Source: a virus. From it: 31,481 nt of DNA. The notes beneath the pieces are model-generated. The model worked only from the letters and a program-made list of their open reading frames with translations, was not told the origin of the DNA and made no database searches. Position 1 is the stretch's first letter. The number at the start of each line of letters is the position of its first letter. Where the stretch lies: positions 1 through 31,481 of the IMG/VR virus record IMGVR_UViG_3300047548_000154. One strand, given 5' to 3'. Below, in pieces: positions 1-7,604 of this stretch. The translations under genes and the position numbers were made by a program.

Positions 1-7
1 TTTTATA

Positions 8-12
8 CTCCT
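8..12 (-). promoter_or_regulatory. Ribosome binding site of a gene just outside the window
   Basis: Read on the minus strand, AGGAG is followed by seven A/T-rich bases up to the window edge. That places a start codon immediately outside the window. In T7-like gene order the gene after the scaffold is the major capsid protein, so a capsid gene is expected there. This is inference from position only. Confidence 0.55.
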
Positions 13-27
13 ATAACTTGAAAAAGA

Positions 28-825
28 TTATTTCACACGATTCTCCGCATATGCAGCCATAATTTCAGGTTGTAAGGCTTCATAGCGGGAAGGATCAGTC
101 ATTTTAAGACGGATTAAATCCGCACGACGATATACTTTCTTAGAACTCTCACCAGAACCACCGACATCCACAGCAGCGGCCTTAAGAGCTTGTGCTTGCT
201 GTTTCTTACCAGTTTCTTGGACTTCAGTTGAACGAGTATTGGATTTCACCTGCTTAAGCTCTTTGTAAGTGCTTAAAAGTTCATCAGCAGCATCAAAGTC
301 AAACTCTGCATCTGCCTTAGCATACAAATCAAGACGGAACTTACTAGCCTTCACCCAGTCTTGGAAGCCCGCATCTTGTGCGATCTGTCCAAAGTCAGGA
401 TGCTTACTAGCCAGTTGCTGTGCTGTCTTCATACGCTTGAGTTCCAGAGCAGCCTGCTTTGCAGCTACAATGTCAGGATTCTTCTCAATTGCACGTTGCA
501 CTGCGCTTTGAGGATTTTCAAAGAAATCAACTTCGGGCGCATTCGTATCAACCTCTGGTTCAGACTTATTAGTTTCGAGTTGCCGCTTGAGTAACTGATC
601 CGCTAAAGACCGTACCTCATGAACCTCTTGCGCTTGACGACCAATCATCTTCTCAGCTTCTTGGTGCATCTTCACAATGTCTTCTAAGGACTTGCCTTTA
701 TACTTGTCTGGCAGCACGCTAATGCTCTCTTGAGGTTCCTCCCGTTGCTCAGGAGCCTCTTGAGTAATATCACTAGTCTGCTGTTCCTCTTCGTTATTAT
801 CAAACGATTCTTCAATAAGTGCCAT
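28..825 (-). CDS. Capsid scaffolding (assembly) protein
   Basis: Putative scaffolding protein that would guide capsid protein into procapsids and then leave. The 265-residue product has a very acidic N-terminus rich in Glu, Gln and Asp (about residues 5-35). A motif around residues 39-60 (PDKYKGKSLEDIVKMHQEAE) recurs in scaffolding proteins of podoviruses. Charged, helix-prone sequence follows, with a Lys/Arg-rich C-terminus. That acidic, helical composition with a basic end is typical of scaffolds. The start ATG at 825 has AGGAGAAC upstream. The gene comes after portal and fibre genes and directly before what should be the capsid gene, which is where T7-like phages carry it. The call rests on motif memory, composition and position; no catalytic motif exists to confirm it. 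Confidence 0.75.
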   Translation of the reverse strand: MALIEESFDNNEEEQQTSDITQEAPEQREEPQESISVLPDKYKGKSLEDIVKMHQEAEKMIGRQAQEVHEVRSLADQLLKRQLETNKSEPEVDTNAPEVDFFENPQSAVQRAIEKNPDIVAAKQAALELKRMKTAQQLASKHPDFGQIAQDAGFQDWVKASKFRLDLYAKADAEFDFDAADELLSTYKELKQVKSNTRSTEVQETGKKQQAQALKAAAVDVGGSGESSKKVYRRADLIRLKMTDPSRYEALQPEIMAAYAENRVK

Positions 826-894
826 ATTGTTGTTCTCCTGTCTCTCTATGAGATTATAGGACTATAAAATGTGAATGCTTAGCATTACCCTAGT

Positions 895-1125
895 TCAAGA
901 GTTCTGTTTCTTCTCGATTGCGAGTTTCTCAGCCCTCTTACGTTCCCACGCATCATACGCAGTTGGAAAAGCTCCAGTGAACCCTTCTAACTTCATCTGA
1001 GGCGCAGCAACTAAACGATGAGCATCCTTGTTACATACTTCACAGCTAATAACTCGGATGTCGTCATCAATCAAACGCTCTGTTACATGTCCTTCTTCAC
1101 ATTTGAAATCAAACATTCTCTTCAT
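895..1125 (-). CDS. Small zinc-ribbon-like protein
   Basis: A 76-residue protein with an N-terminal CxxxH pair (Cys9, His13) and a CxxC pair (around Cys28 and Cys31). This resembles the small FmdB-like zinc ribbons found in many phages. The C-terminal half is charged (Arg/Lys/Glu-rich) and probably helical. Its start overlaps the end of the upstream 81-residue gene by 17 bp, so the two are probably translated together under the promoter at 1388-1416. A role in head morphogenesis is possible from position next to the scaffold, but the sequence does not show it. Confidence 0.6.
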   Translation of the reverse strand: MKRMFDFKCEEGHVTERLIDDDIRVISCEVCNKDAHRLVAAPQMKLEGFTGAFPTAYDAWERKRAEKLAIEKKQNS

Positions 1126-1354
1126 CAGTGTTTAACTCCTCATATGCTGCTTCAAACATGCTCTTACGCTTAAGGATCAAGTCAATGATGTCAAGCTGAC
1201 CTTTACGGAAAAATAAATCTTGTGTGTCCGTTGTCAATGTTACATCGTTGATTGAATCTTTAATCTTTGCAAAGTCCTCTAACAAATACTTCCAACCATC
1301 AGTTGAGAACATATCGAAAGAGGACTCATAATACTCTTGTAGCTCAGGGGCCAT
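1109..1354 (-). CDS. Hypothetical protein, first gene of the scaffold/capsid transcription unit
   Basis: An 81-residue acidic protein without cysteines or membrane segments, probably mostly helical. I do not recognise a family with certainty, though small proteins of this kind sit near the portal and scaffold in related podoviruses. AAAGGA lies about nine bases before the ATG at 1354. It is the first gene after a consensus minus-strand promoter, with a leader of only about 25 nt. It overlaps the following zinc-ribbon gene by 17 bp. Confidence 0.6.
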   Translation of the reverse strand: MAPELQEYYESSFDMFSTDGWKYLLEDFAKIKDSINDVTLTTDTQDLFFRKGQLDIIDLILKRKSMFEAAYEELNTDEENV

Positions 1355-1387
1355 GATAGCTTATCCTTTAAAGTTACTAATGAGTAT

Positions 1388-1416
1388 ATTATACCATATT
1401 TTTATGGTTTTGTCAA
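1388..1416 (-). promoter_or_regulatory. Consensus sigma70-type promoter for the scaffold/capsid genes
   Basis: On the minus strand TTGACA (1416-1411) is followed by a 17-bp spacer and TATAAT (1393-1388), a perfect match to the bacterial sigma70 consensus. The -10 box is followed by ATAC, as at the other leftward promoter at 9599-9627. Most of the spacer is an inverted repeat, ACCATA and TATGGT around AAAA. It is placed to give extra transcription of the scaffold and the expected capsid gene. Confidence 0.85.
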
Positions 1417-1422
1417 GTGTTT

Positions 1423-1752
1423 TTAGATAGAATCTGCATTTAAGTCAAGAGTAACGCCTGTTCCAGATGCTTCGGGGAAGATAACAAAAGTGTCATCAAT
1501 CACCGGAGGCTCAGCAGCAGGCTTTTGCGATACCTTAACAGTGTAGACTTTACCGTCTTCAATGTAAGGATCACAAGGCTCTAAGAACTCAGTTGCATGG
1601 TCATAGGGCTTGAACACACTAACTTCCATGAGATTATTCTCACTATAGAAGCTAGGATGCACGCCTTGAGCAGAAAAGCTAGTGTTAGGAAACATAGCTC
1701 GGTAATCAGCAACCTCAATAACTTGGTTATTAACCACTTTAGCAACTAACAT
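1423..1752 (-). CDS. Hypothetical protein downstream of the tail adhesins
   Basis: A 109-residue acidic protein starting MLVAKVVNNQVIEVADYRAM, with a middle section rich in Phe, Tyr and Pro and an Asp-rich C-terminus. Short proteins with a 'K-V-x-N-x-x-V' opening often follow tail fibre genes and some act in fibre assembly or as fibre tips. I cannot assign this one firmly. It starts 14 bp after the LamG gene on the same strand and is the last gene before the promoter at 1388-1416, so it probably belongs to the adhesin transcription unit. Confidence 0.55.
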   Translation of the reverse strand: MLVAKVVNNQVIEVADYRAMFPNTSFSAQGVHPSFYSENNLMEVSVFKPYDHATEFLEPCDPYIEDGKVYTVKVSQKPAAEPPVIDDTFVIFPEASGTGVTLDLNADSI

Positions 1753-1766
1753 ATTAGCCTTTCTTG

Positions 1767-3140
1767 TTATTGGTCAGGGAATGCCGCAGTCGGCGGTGTG
1801 AAGTTGGCCGTGTAGCGGGCATAGCCCTTGGTGATCCGAAGATCATCAATATAACCGTTCAAGGCACTACCGCCTGTTCTGTCTGCTCCCACATACATGA
1901 CACCAGTCTGGTTAAAATTGCTTGCAGATGTTCCAGTAGCAGAGCTTACGCCATCAATATAAATAACTGTCTGGTTTGTACCTGTTCCTGAGCGCACAAC
2001 CGCAACGTGATACCAAGTATTTGCCATAAGTGCGGTTGTGGTTGTTATTGCTGTAGTTGCGTCAGTAAATACAACCTGATTCAACGAATTGACAGATAAC
2101 GACCAGCCAGTAGTGGAAGTGCCCTTTGAAACCAGACCACGTGCACTACCGAGTAATGCCAAATTAACCCATCCCTCAACCGTAAACGAACCACTGCCAA
2201 GTTGTAGGTTTGTGTTATCAGGAACAAGCAGCCAGTCCCCAGTCCCATCAAACGCAATAGACCCGGTGCCGTACTTCTTCACGCCGGTGCTGATCTGCGC
2301 GTTGCCAACAGTCTCCAGATCGTTCTCGGCAGCGTTGTCGAAGATGCCAGCGTTGGTGAAGTTGAGCAGCAGCGAAGTGCCGCTGATGGCGGTCAGGGGT
2401 GCAGTCGGGGGCGTAAACGTGGCCGTGTACACAGCAGTGCTCGTAACGCGCACGTTGCTGATGTAACCATTCAAGTATTCGATGTTGTCGTTTGTGTACG
2501 CACGACCGATTACTGCTTGGGTTGAAGAATATGTTTTGTTGAACGTTCCTGTGCTGGTCTGTAGAACTCCATTCACATAAATCTTTGCATTCCCAGCTCC
2601 GCTTCCGTTGCGAACACCTGCAACATGCGTCCATGTGTTCAAGGGCACCGTAGCTGTTGAAAGCACTTGATTAGCGCCCCAAGTCTCAGCAAACGAAATT
2701 CGCCCATCGTCCAAAACTCGGAAAAACCAACCGTCAGGAGAATTGGCTGTGTTTGTTGTTGAAACAATGCCTCCAGACCCACCCGTTGCTGGATAAGCCC
2801 TCAGATACACCCAGGCCTCAACAGTAAATGTGGAACCTGTAGCAGCCGACAGCGTAAGGCTCAGCCAGTCCCCATTCCCATCAAAGTACCCACTGCCACC
2901 GTTTGTGCTTGTACTATAAATTCCTGTAAGAGTAAAAGGAGAAAACGATCCCTGCGTGGTGTTGCCGTTGCGCGTGATGGTGAAGTTGTTGGCACTGCTG
3001 TCCACGAACGTGTTGTTTTGCGAGCCGTTGGTGCCATCACCATGCAGCAGCATCGACACGTAGTTGAACTGCGGGTCAGTATTCGCAGGTGCCGGGGCTT
3101 GATAGCCCGCAGCAGCCCGTAACATTTTATGTAAACTCAT
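1767..3140 (-). CDS. Tail adhesin with two LamG/concanavalin-like domains
   Basis: Probable receptor-binding or decoration protein of the virion. Two homologous jelly-roll units follow a short N-terminal linker. Each begins with a hydrophobic 'F(S/T)VE(A/G)W' strand, contains 'W(T/Y)HVA.VR' and an 'IY(V/I)(N/D)GV' strand, and ends with a similar tail (YTATFTPPTAP and YTANFTPPTAA). This is the LamG-like layout seen in phage side-fibre and capsid-decoration proteins, and such domains commonly bind sugars. I chose ATG 3140 rather than an upstream start because it forms an ATGA overlap with the stop of the fibre gene before it. The resulting product is 457 residues. DNA composition is patchy: segments near 2270-2480 and 2940-3110 are clearly more GC-rich than the rest, which suggests mosaic origin. 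The exact virion location is unknown. Confidence 0.75.
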   Translation of the reverse strand: MSLHKMLRAAAGYQAPAPANTDPQFNYVSMLLHGDGTNGSQNNTFVDSSANNFTITRNGNTTQGSFSPFTLTGIYSTSTNGGSGYFDGNGDWLSLTLSAATGSTFTVEAWVYLRAYPATGGSGGIVSTTNTANSPDGWFFRVLDDGRISFAETWGANQVLSTATVPLNTWTHVAGVRNGSGAGNAKIYVNGVLQTSTGTFNKTYSSTQAVIGRAYTNDNIEYLNGYISNVRVTSTAVYTATFTPPTAPLTAISGTSLLLNFTNAGIFDNAAENDLETVGNAQISTGVKKYGTGSIAFDGTGDWLLVPDNTNLQLGSGSFTVEGWVNLALLGSARGLVSKGTSTTGWSLSVNSLNQVVFTDATTAITTTTALMANTWYHVAVVRSGTGTNQTVIYIDGVSSATGTSASNFNQTGVMYVGADRTGGSALNGYIDDLRITKGYARYTANFTPPTAAFPDQ

Positions 3141-4252
3141 GCAACAGCTCCGACATAAGCGCCATAGACGGTAGAGCCTACCTTCCAAAGTTCAATGACA
3201 CCGTAGCCAGAGGTAGGAAGCGTAGGAGCAGTACCGCCAATCCAAACAACACCAATAGTGCTCCAAGTAACAGCATATGCAGTACCGTCAGCGATCATCA
3301 AAGTAACGCTGTGGCCCGCAGCAAAGTTAGTAGCTGTGGGAGTTCTATTGGCCCCTAAAGTCCACACTTGAATGGTTCCGTTGGCAGGATCAATGTCAAC
3401 AGAAGCACCATCAGTAATTGTGAAGACAGTTTCTTTGTAGCCCGTAAGGGTCTTGTTAGTCAGCGTCTGAGTATCAGTAGTGCCAACGATAGCGCCCGTA
3501 GGAGCCGTGACAGTGCTGAATCCAGAGCCGTTACCAACAATAACCCCATTTAAGGAAGTAGTAACAGCAAGAGTGCCGTTAGTGGTGATGGGAGAGCCGC
3601 TGACAGAGAAGCCAGAGGGCATAGACAGAGCAACCGAAGTAACTGTACCGCCGCCACCACTCACAGGAATCCACTCAACATCCGAGGCAGAACCATTAAC
3701 AGCTAACACCTTACCAGCATTAGTAGCAAGGCTAGGAAGCAGGTTAACACGAGCACCAGAGGCCGTAGAAGCCCCTGTACCGCCATCAGCGATAGCCAGA
3801 TCAGTGATGCCAGAGATGTTACCACCTGTAATGCTCACGTTATTAGCATTCTGAGAAGCAATGCTTCCGAGGCTGCTAGTAGTAGCATACGTGTTAGTGT
3901 CTAACGTCCAAGTATCAACTGCTGTCTTCTTCAAGAAACCAGAGGTGCCAGCCAAGCCTGCAATGGCAGTCAAGTCACCATCCAGCGGCTGCTTAGCATC
4001 CAGAGCAGTCTGAGTAGCTGTGCTGATAGGCTTGTTCAGATCACTGGTGTTGTCAACGTTACCGAGGCCAACATCACCTTTAACAAGCGTAACAGTGCCT
4101 GTCTTGCCAGCAACACTCTGCACAGGAGCTTTAGCGGCTAAATCAGCCACCGTAGTCTGCGAAGTGGCTCCCGATTGCACAATAGGCACTAACTCAGTCC
4201 CTGCTAAGGGCGTAGTAGCTGCCGGAAGTGCTGAAATTTTTACATCTGCCAT
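3137..4252 (-). CDS. Tail fibre-like protein
   Basis: A 371-residue protein built from repetitive Gly/Thr/Ser/Ala-rich segments. It includes motifs common to phage fibres: 'SALPAATTPLAGTELVPIVQ' near the N-terminus, 'VQSVAGKTGTVTL' with 'GLGNVDNTSD' around residues 50-75, and 'TDTQTLTNKTL' past the middle. The C-terminal part, about 110 residues of beta-rich sequence ending YGAYVGAVA, probably forms the tip. It starts five bp after the collagen-like gene and shares an ATGA overlap with the LamG gene, so three adhesin-type proteins are made in series. It is likely a trimeric host-recognition fibre. There is no sign of an enzymatic depolymerase domain or a chaperone domain. Confidence 0.8.
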   Translation of the reverse strand: MADVKISALPAATTPLAGTELVPIVQSGATSQTTVADLAAKAPVQSVAGKTGTVTLVKGDVGLGNVDNTSDLNKPISTATQTALDAKQPLDGDLTAIAGLAGTSGFLKKTAVDTWTLDTNTYATTSSLGSIASQNANNVSITGGNISGITDLAIADGGTGASTASGARVNLLPSLATNAGKVLAVNGSASDVEWIPVSGGGGTVTSVALSMPSGFSVSGSPITTNGTLAVTTSLNGVIVGNGSGFSTVTAPTGAIVGTTDTQTLTNKTLTGYKETVFTITDGASVDIDPANGTIQVWTLGANRTPTATNFAAGHSVTLMIADGTAYAVTWSTIGVVWIGGTAPTLPTSGYGVIELWKVGSTVYGAYVGAVA

Positions 4253-4257
4253 GTTAA

Positions 4258-4842
4258 TTATTCCCCAATTAAGTAAGAGCCATCTTCGGCAACAAGGAAG
4301 TCCCCACCTTCCGTCAGAATCTTAGTAGAAGTGCCAACAGTGCCCACCCAAGAGGTGAATTGACTCCATGTAGCACGCACCCAAGTTCCATTCTGCTTAA
4401 CAATCACCTCTGTAGGCTTAGGATTGTTAACAGCAGCAGGTAATGAGTTAGGATCAAACAGTTGCGACGATTGGGCAATGAGTTTTTCAGCTACTTTATC
4501 GTATTCTAAGTAGCCTGCATTGATTTCAGTGTCGTCAGAGAGCTTAAGAACCAGAGATTTATCAAAATCAATGTAAGCATCTACGACACTGACACCATTT
4601 ACGCCATCATTGCCATCTTTACCGTCTTTACCGTCACGTCCGTTAAGGCCATTGGCTCCCGGAAGACCATCTTTACCGTCCTTGCCGGGAAGTCCGGGTG
4701 CTCCTGCGTCACCCTTGTCTCCTTTATCGCCCTTATCGCCTTTGTCGCCTTTGTCGCCCTTAGGCATCTGGAGAACTCGTTTAACTTCATCCCGAAGTTT
4801 CTTGAATTCCCTCGCAAGAACAAGTAAATTAGTCTCAGCCAT
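4258..4842 (-). CDS. Collagen-like phage fibre protein
   Basis: A 194-residue protein with three regions. Residues 1-27 are a charged helix-prone head. Residues 28-83 are an unbroken Gly-X-Y collagen-like tract, first GDK repeats and then GAP/GLP/GKD/GRD/GND triplets. Residues 84-194 are a non-repetitive tail containing 'VSVVDAYIDFDKSLVLKLSD'. Collagen-like stretches in phage proteins form triple helices and act as rigid spacers in fibres and head decorations. The start overlaps the end of the portal gene by 8 bp. Together with the next two genes it forms the adhesin set. It may be an adaptor linking fibre to virion, but that is inference. Confidence 0.8.
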   Translation of the reverse strand: MAETNLLVLAREFKKLRDEVKRVLQMPKGDKGDKGDKGDKGDKGDAGAPGLPGKDGKDGLPGANGLNGRDGKDGKDGNDGVNGVSVVDAYIDFDKSLVLKLSDDTEINAGYLEYDKVAEKLIAQSSQLFDPNSLPAAVNNPKPTEVIVKQNGTWVRATWSQFTSWVGTVGTSTKILTEGGDFLVAEDGSYLIGE

Positions 4843-6868
4843 TAGCTGTATCCTTCATTAAATCTTGAAAAACAGCATTCTCACCCTGCTTTTGTTGGTT
4901 TTGAAGTTCAACAACCCTTAAGTTACTGTCAATTTCCTTCTCTTTCAAGGCCAATTCAGCTAACTTAACACGCCGTTCAAAGTCCTTAGCCTCGTTATTC
5001 TCATCCAAGTTGTTACTCAGAGCAGCAATAACCTTAGCTTTAGCCTCTTCAGGGGCAATCTGAGCCTCAACAGCAGCCTTCTGAGCCTCCGCAGTCTGCT
5101 TAGCAGCCTTGGATTGAAGCTCCTGCACCTGTGCCTGCACCAGAGCCATCTGAGCCTGCTGCTGCATCATGGCAGCCTGCTGAGCTTCAGGGTTAGGTTG
5201 GCTCATCTGATCCAGAGCAGAGATAAGCTCTAAGCGGTTAGACAGAGAACTATTACCAATGATACCCTTGAGAATCAGGGGCAGCACCGGAGTGTCAGGG
5301 CCGAGGGTCTGTAAGAGTGCAATAAACTGTTGCTGTTCAAACTCCCGAGCCAGAATACCAAGAGTAGCAGTGGGAATAAACGTAACATCAGCACTCGGAT
5401 AACGCTCAGCATCAAACTGCATGTATCGCCAAGCAGCCTTGTTGATGAACGGGATAAGGAAATCTTCTTGGAAGTTCGTCAGAGTACGTTTGTACTTCTT
5501 GATGATACCTGCCATAGCCATCGACATACCACCAGCGCCTGCATCACGAGGAGCAGCAGTGGGCATACCAGCAGCGTCAACAGTACCAGTAGCTTGCAGC
5601 AGTAATCGCTCAAAGTTCTGTGCAGTCTGAATCGACACAGGATCAGTCTGACCGAACTTCAGAGGCATCATGATCTGGTTAGGATCACCGTTGGTCAAGA
5701 ATTGAGCACCTGCACGCACTTGGAACTTAGCACCACGAGGCAGGCGAGTAGCATCCATAGCCATCATAGGAGCCGCTGTCAGAGCAACAGAGTCCATATG
5801 AGCACGCAGTTGACCGTCAATGGCCTTCTGCATGTTATAGGCCTTCTCAGCAGTGCCACGACCAAAGAAGCGCCCTGGAACAGTATCATCCTGATAAGCC
5901 ATCACAGGACGATCCTTCATCATGTAAGGATTCTCTTCAGCCTTGAGCAGTTTTGTGCCGTTAGCGATAACAACAATAGCTTCCACGAGGTCAGCATAGT
6001 CATCGGCAACAGAATCTTCAGGGAACAGGTCAACAACATCCTGACCTTCATTCTCTAACTGCTTCAGATACTCACGAGGCACTAAGCCGTAATACGTGAG
6101 CAGGCGAACCTTACCATCTTGATAAGTCGTAAGATCATCAGTAGGCTCAAGGTCATCATCAGGCATATCAGTGCCAATATCAACCTTACGATAGATACCT
6201 CGCTCAATACCTTCGACGACCTTGTGAATCGACACAAACTTTTCAATAGCACAACCAAGTGCATCATCAAGTGATGTAGCATTCGGGTCGATCAGGAAGT
6301 TCTTGGGGTTGACGGGCATGAGCTTGACAGCAACACGATCCATCTCTTTAACGCCAATAGCAGCTTGACCAATGACACCCGGAATAGGCTGAGTCGCAGG
6401 AACATACTCTTTCTCAGTCTTAACAATAATTTCACCGATGCCTGTACCGTAGATTTCAGCCATCAACTCAATCTGGTCAATAGACTTCTTGATCTTGTCC
6501 CGAGCAAAGTCCTCCATCAGCTTGAGCTTAATCTCTTCAACATCCAAGGGATTGCCATTCACATCGGCAATGTCATCCTTGATGTCAAAGAACTCACCCT
6601 GACCGAAGATAGCTTCCATGATCTCAGCGTGTCGAGTCTCAATAGCCTGCTGCGTAGCAGGGGAGACAATGCGACTACGCTCCGACTCTCGTGTACGATC
6701 TTCAGCAGCCCACTGACCACGGAAGATACGCTCAAACTCAAGCCAGTTGTCGAGGAAGTTAGTGTCCCGCCAATCACGCCACGAGTCTGTACGGGCAACA
6801 ACCCAAGAGACTAACTCTTTGTCAGACTCTGTAGGTTCAGCAAATTCGTTCTGTTCAAATTTTTCCAT
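4835..6868 (-). CDS. Portal (head-tail connector) protein
   Basis: Portal protein of the unique capsid vertex, through which DNA enters and leaves. The 677-residue length exceeds the roughly 536 residues of T7 gp8 and is close to larger podovirus portals. The N-terminal third has the acidic and aromatic pattern of this family ('DSWRDWRDTNFLDNWLEFE'). The central region has 'PRDAGAGGMSMAMAG', and residues from about 570 onward form a long Gln/Ala/Glu-rich coiled coil, as in portal crown or barrel helices. I chose ATG 6868, two bases after the stop of the HNH gene; an in-frame GTG at 6877 is the alternative. It lies downstream of the terminase genes, as expected. The insertion of the HNH gene just upstream may affect its translational coupling. 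Confidence 0.85.
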   Translation of the reverse strand: MEKFEQNEFAEPTESDKELVSWVVARTDSWRDWRDTNFLDNWLEFERIFRGQWAAEDRTRESERSRIVSPATQQAIETRHAEIMEAIFGQGEFFDIKDDIADVNGNPLDVEEIKLKLMEDFARDKIKKSIDQIELMAEIYGTGIGEIIVKTEKEYVPATQPIPGVIGQAAIGVKEMDRVAVKLMPVNPKNFLIDPNATSLDDALGCAIEKFVSIHKVVEGIERGIYRKVDIGTDMPDDDLEPTDDLTTYQDGKVRLLTYYGLVPREYLKQLENEGQDVVDLFPEDSVADDYADLVEAIVVIANGTKLLKAEENPYMMKDRPVMAYQDDTVPGRFFGRGTAEKAYNMQKAIDGQLRAHMDSVALTAAPMMAMDATRLPRGAKFQVRAGAQFLTNGDPNQIMMPLKFGQTDPVSIQTAQNFERLLLQATGTVDAAGMPTAAPRDAGAGGMSMAMAGIIKKYKRTLTNFQEDFLIPFINKAAWRYMQFDAERYPSADVTFIPTATLGILAREFEQQQFIALLQTLGPDTPVLPLILKGIIGNSSLSNRLELISALDQMSQPNPEAQQAAMMQQQAQMALVQAQVQELQSKAAKQTAEAQKAAVEAQIAPEEAKAKVIAALSNNLDENNEAKDFERRVKLAELALKEKEIDSNLRVVELQNQQKQGENAVFQDLMKDTANG

Positions 6869-6870
6869 AG

Positions 6871-7335
6871 TCACCACTTAACTTTGTTGGCTATTGCTTT
6901 ACACATCTCAATAAAATAGTCTTGAGAGTATTGTTGTTTAGCCATGTTTACGTCTTTGTGAAGCAACTGGATGTTACTTTTTAAGTAACCTTCGCTAGAA
7001 TCAATACGATCTATTGAAACAGTCGCTGTCAAGCCTTTTTCTGCCCAGCCAATATCCCAACCAGTCAAAGCACATTTTCTGTCTTGTTGGTTGTATAGAT
7101 CAATAATGTCTTGAGGCAATAAGTCCCAAGACAACCCTCTATGAATTCCGCCTTTACGCTTTGTTTCAAACCACGTATAAGGCATTGGGCCAAGGCGCCC
7201 CTTAAAATTATTGGAAGAATTAGAACAAGATTTACATTTCCAATCACCTAAAACAGCGGCTTTATAGTGATCCGCTCGTCCATAAGACTGCTCCGCACCG
7301 CATCCGCTACAGTTTTTGTAAAATCTCTTGTACAT
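6871..7335 (-). CDS. HNH homing endonuclease inserted between two structural genes
   Basis: A free-standing mobile endonuclease. The 154-residue protein has an N-terminal CxxC ... CxxC zinc-finger pair (Cys9/Cys12 and Cys35/Cys38). Its HNH core at about residues 85-135 contains 'CALTGWDI', 'VSIDRIDSSEGY' and 'NIQLLHKDVNMAKQ'. This is the layout of HNH endonucleases that invade phage genomes. It sits between the conserved 88-residue gene and the portal gene, which normally adjoin. Its last six residues (ANKVKW) nearly match the last six of the upstream gene (ASKVKW). Both stops are followed directly by the next ATG, as if the insertion copied or carried the 3' end of its target gene. Mobility is inferred, not shown. 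Confidence 0.8.
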   Translation of the reverse strand: MYKRFYKNCSGCGAEQSYGRADHYKAAVLGDWKCKSCSNSSNNFKGRLGPMPYTWFETKRKGGIHRGLSWDLLPQDIIDLYNQQDRKCALTGWDIGWAEKGLTATVSIDRIDSSEGYLKSNIQLLHKDVNMAKQQYSQDYFIEMCKAIANKVKW

Positions 7336-7336
7336 A

Positions 7337-7603
7337 TCACCATTTCACTTTTGAGGCCCACCAAGCCGCAGACATCTTGCCTTTGGCGATATTCTTTGCA
7401 TGACGATCTTTAAAGGCCTCATTGCGGGCAGTGCCATCAGGAGAGCCTTTAACGCCTTGCTGACCAAACCGAATAGTCTTGATCTTGTCGCCCTCTTTGG
7501 CAACAACAACGTGACTCTTGGTTGGATGGTCAGGGGTAGCTTTAGGTTTGTTATAGCCGCTTACGCCAGCCTTCTCAAGCCTAGAATCTTTCTTAGTTGC
7601 CAT
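7337..7603 (-). CDS. Conserved small phage protein between terminase and portal
   Basis: An 88-residue, very basic protein starting MATKKDSRLEKAGVSGYNKP. It is rich in Lys, Gly and His and ends SAAWWASKVKW. Proteins with this opening, a 'TKSHVVVAKEGDKIKTIRFG' core and this ending lie next to terminase or portal genes in many podoviruses. I recognise the family but no function is established. The start chosen is the ATG at 7603, one base after the terminase stop; a longer in-frame start at 7648 would overlap terminase. High basicity and position suggest a DNA-contacting or head-related role, which is inference. Confidence 0.75.
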   Translation of the reverse strand: MATKKDSRLEKAGVSGYNKPKATPDHPTKSHVVVAKEGDKIKTIRFGQQGVKGSPDGTARNEAFKDRHAKNIAKGKMSAAWWASKVKW

Positions 7604-7604
7604 A

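Noticed and set aside
853-858. Minus-strand TATAAT just before the scaffold gene
   Set aside because: The best -35 match has only three of six consensus bases. The strong promoter at 1388 already covers this gene.
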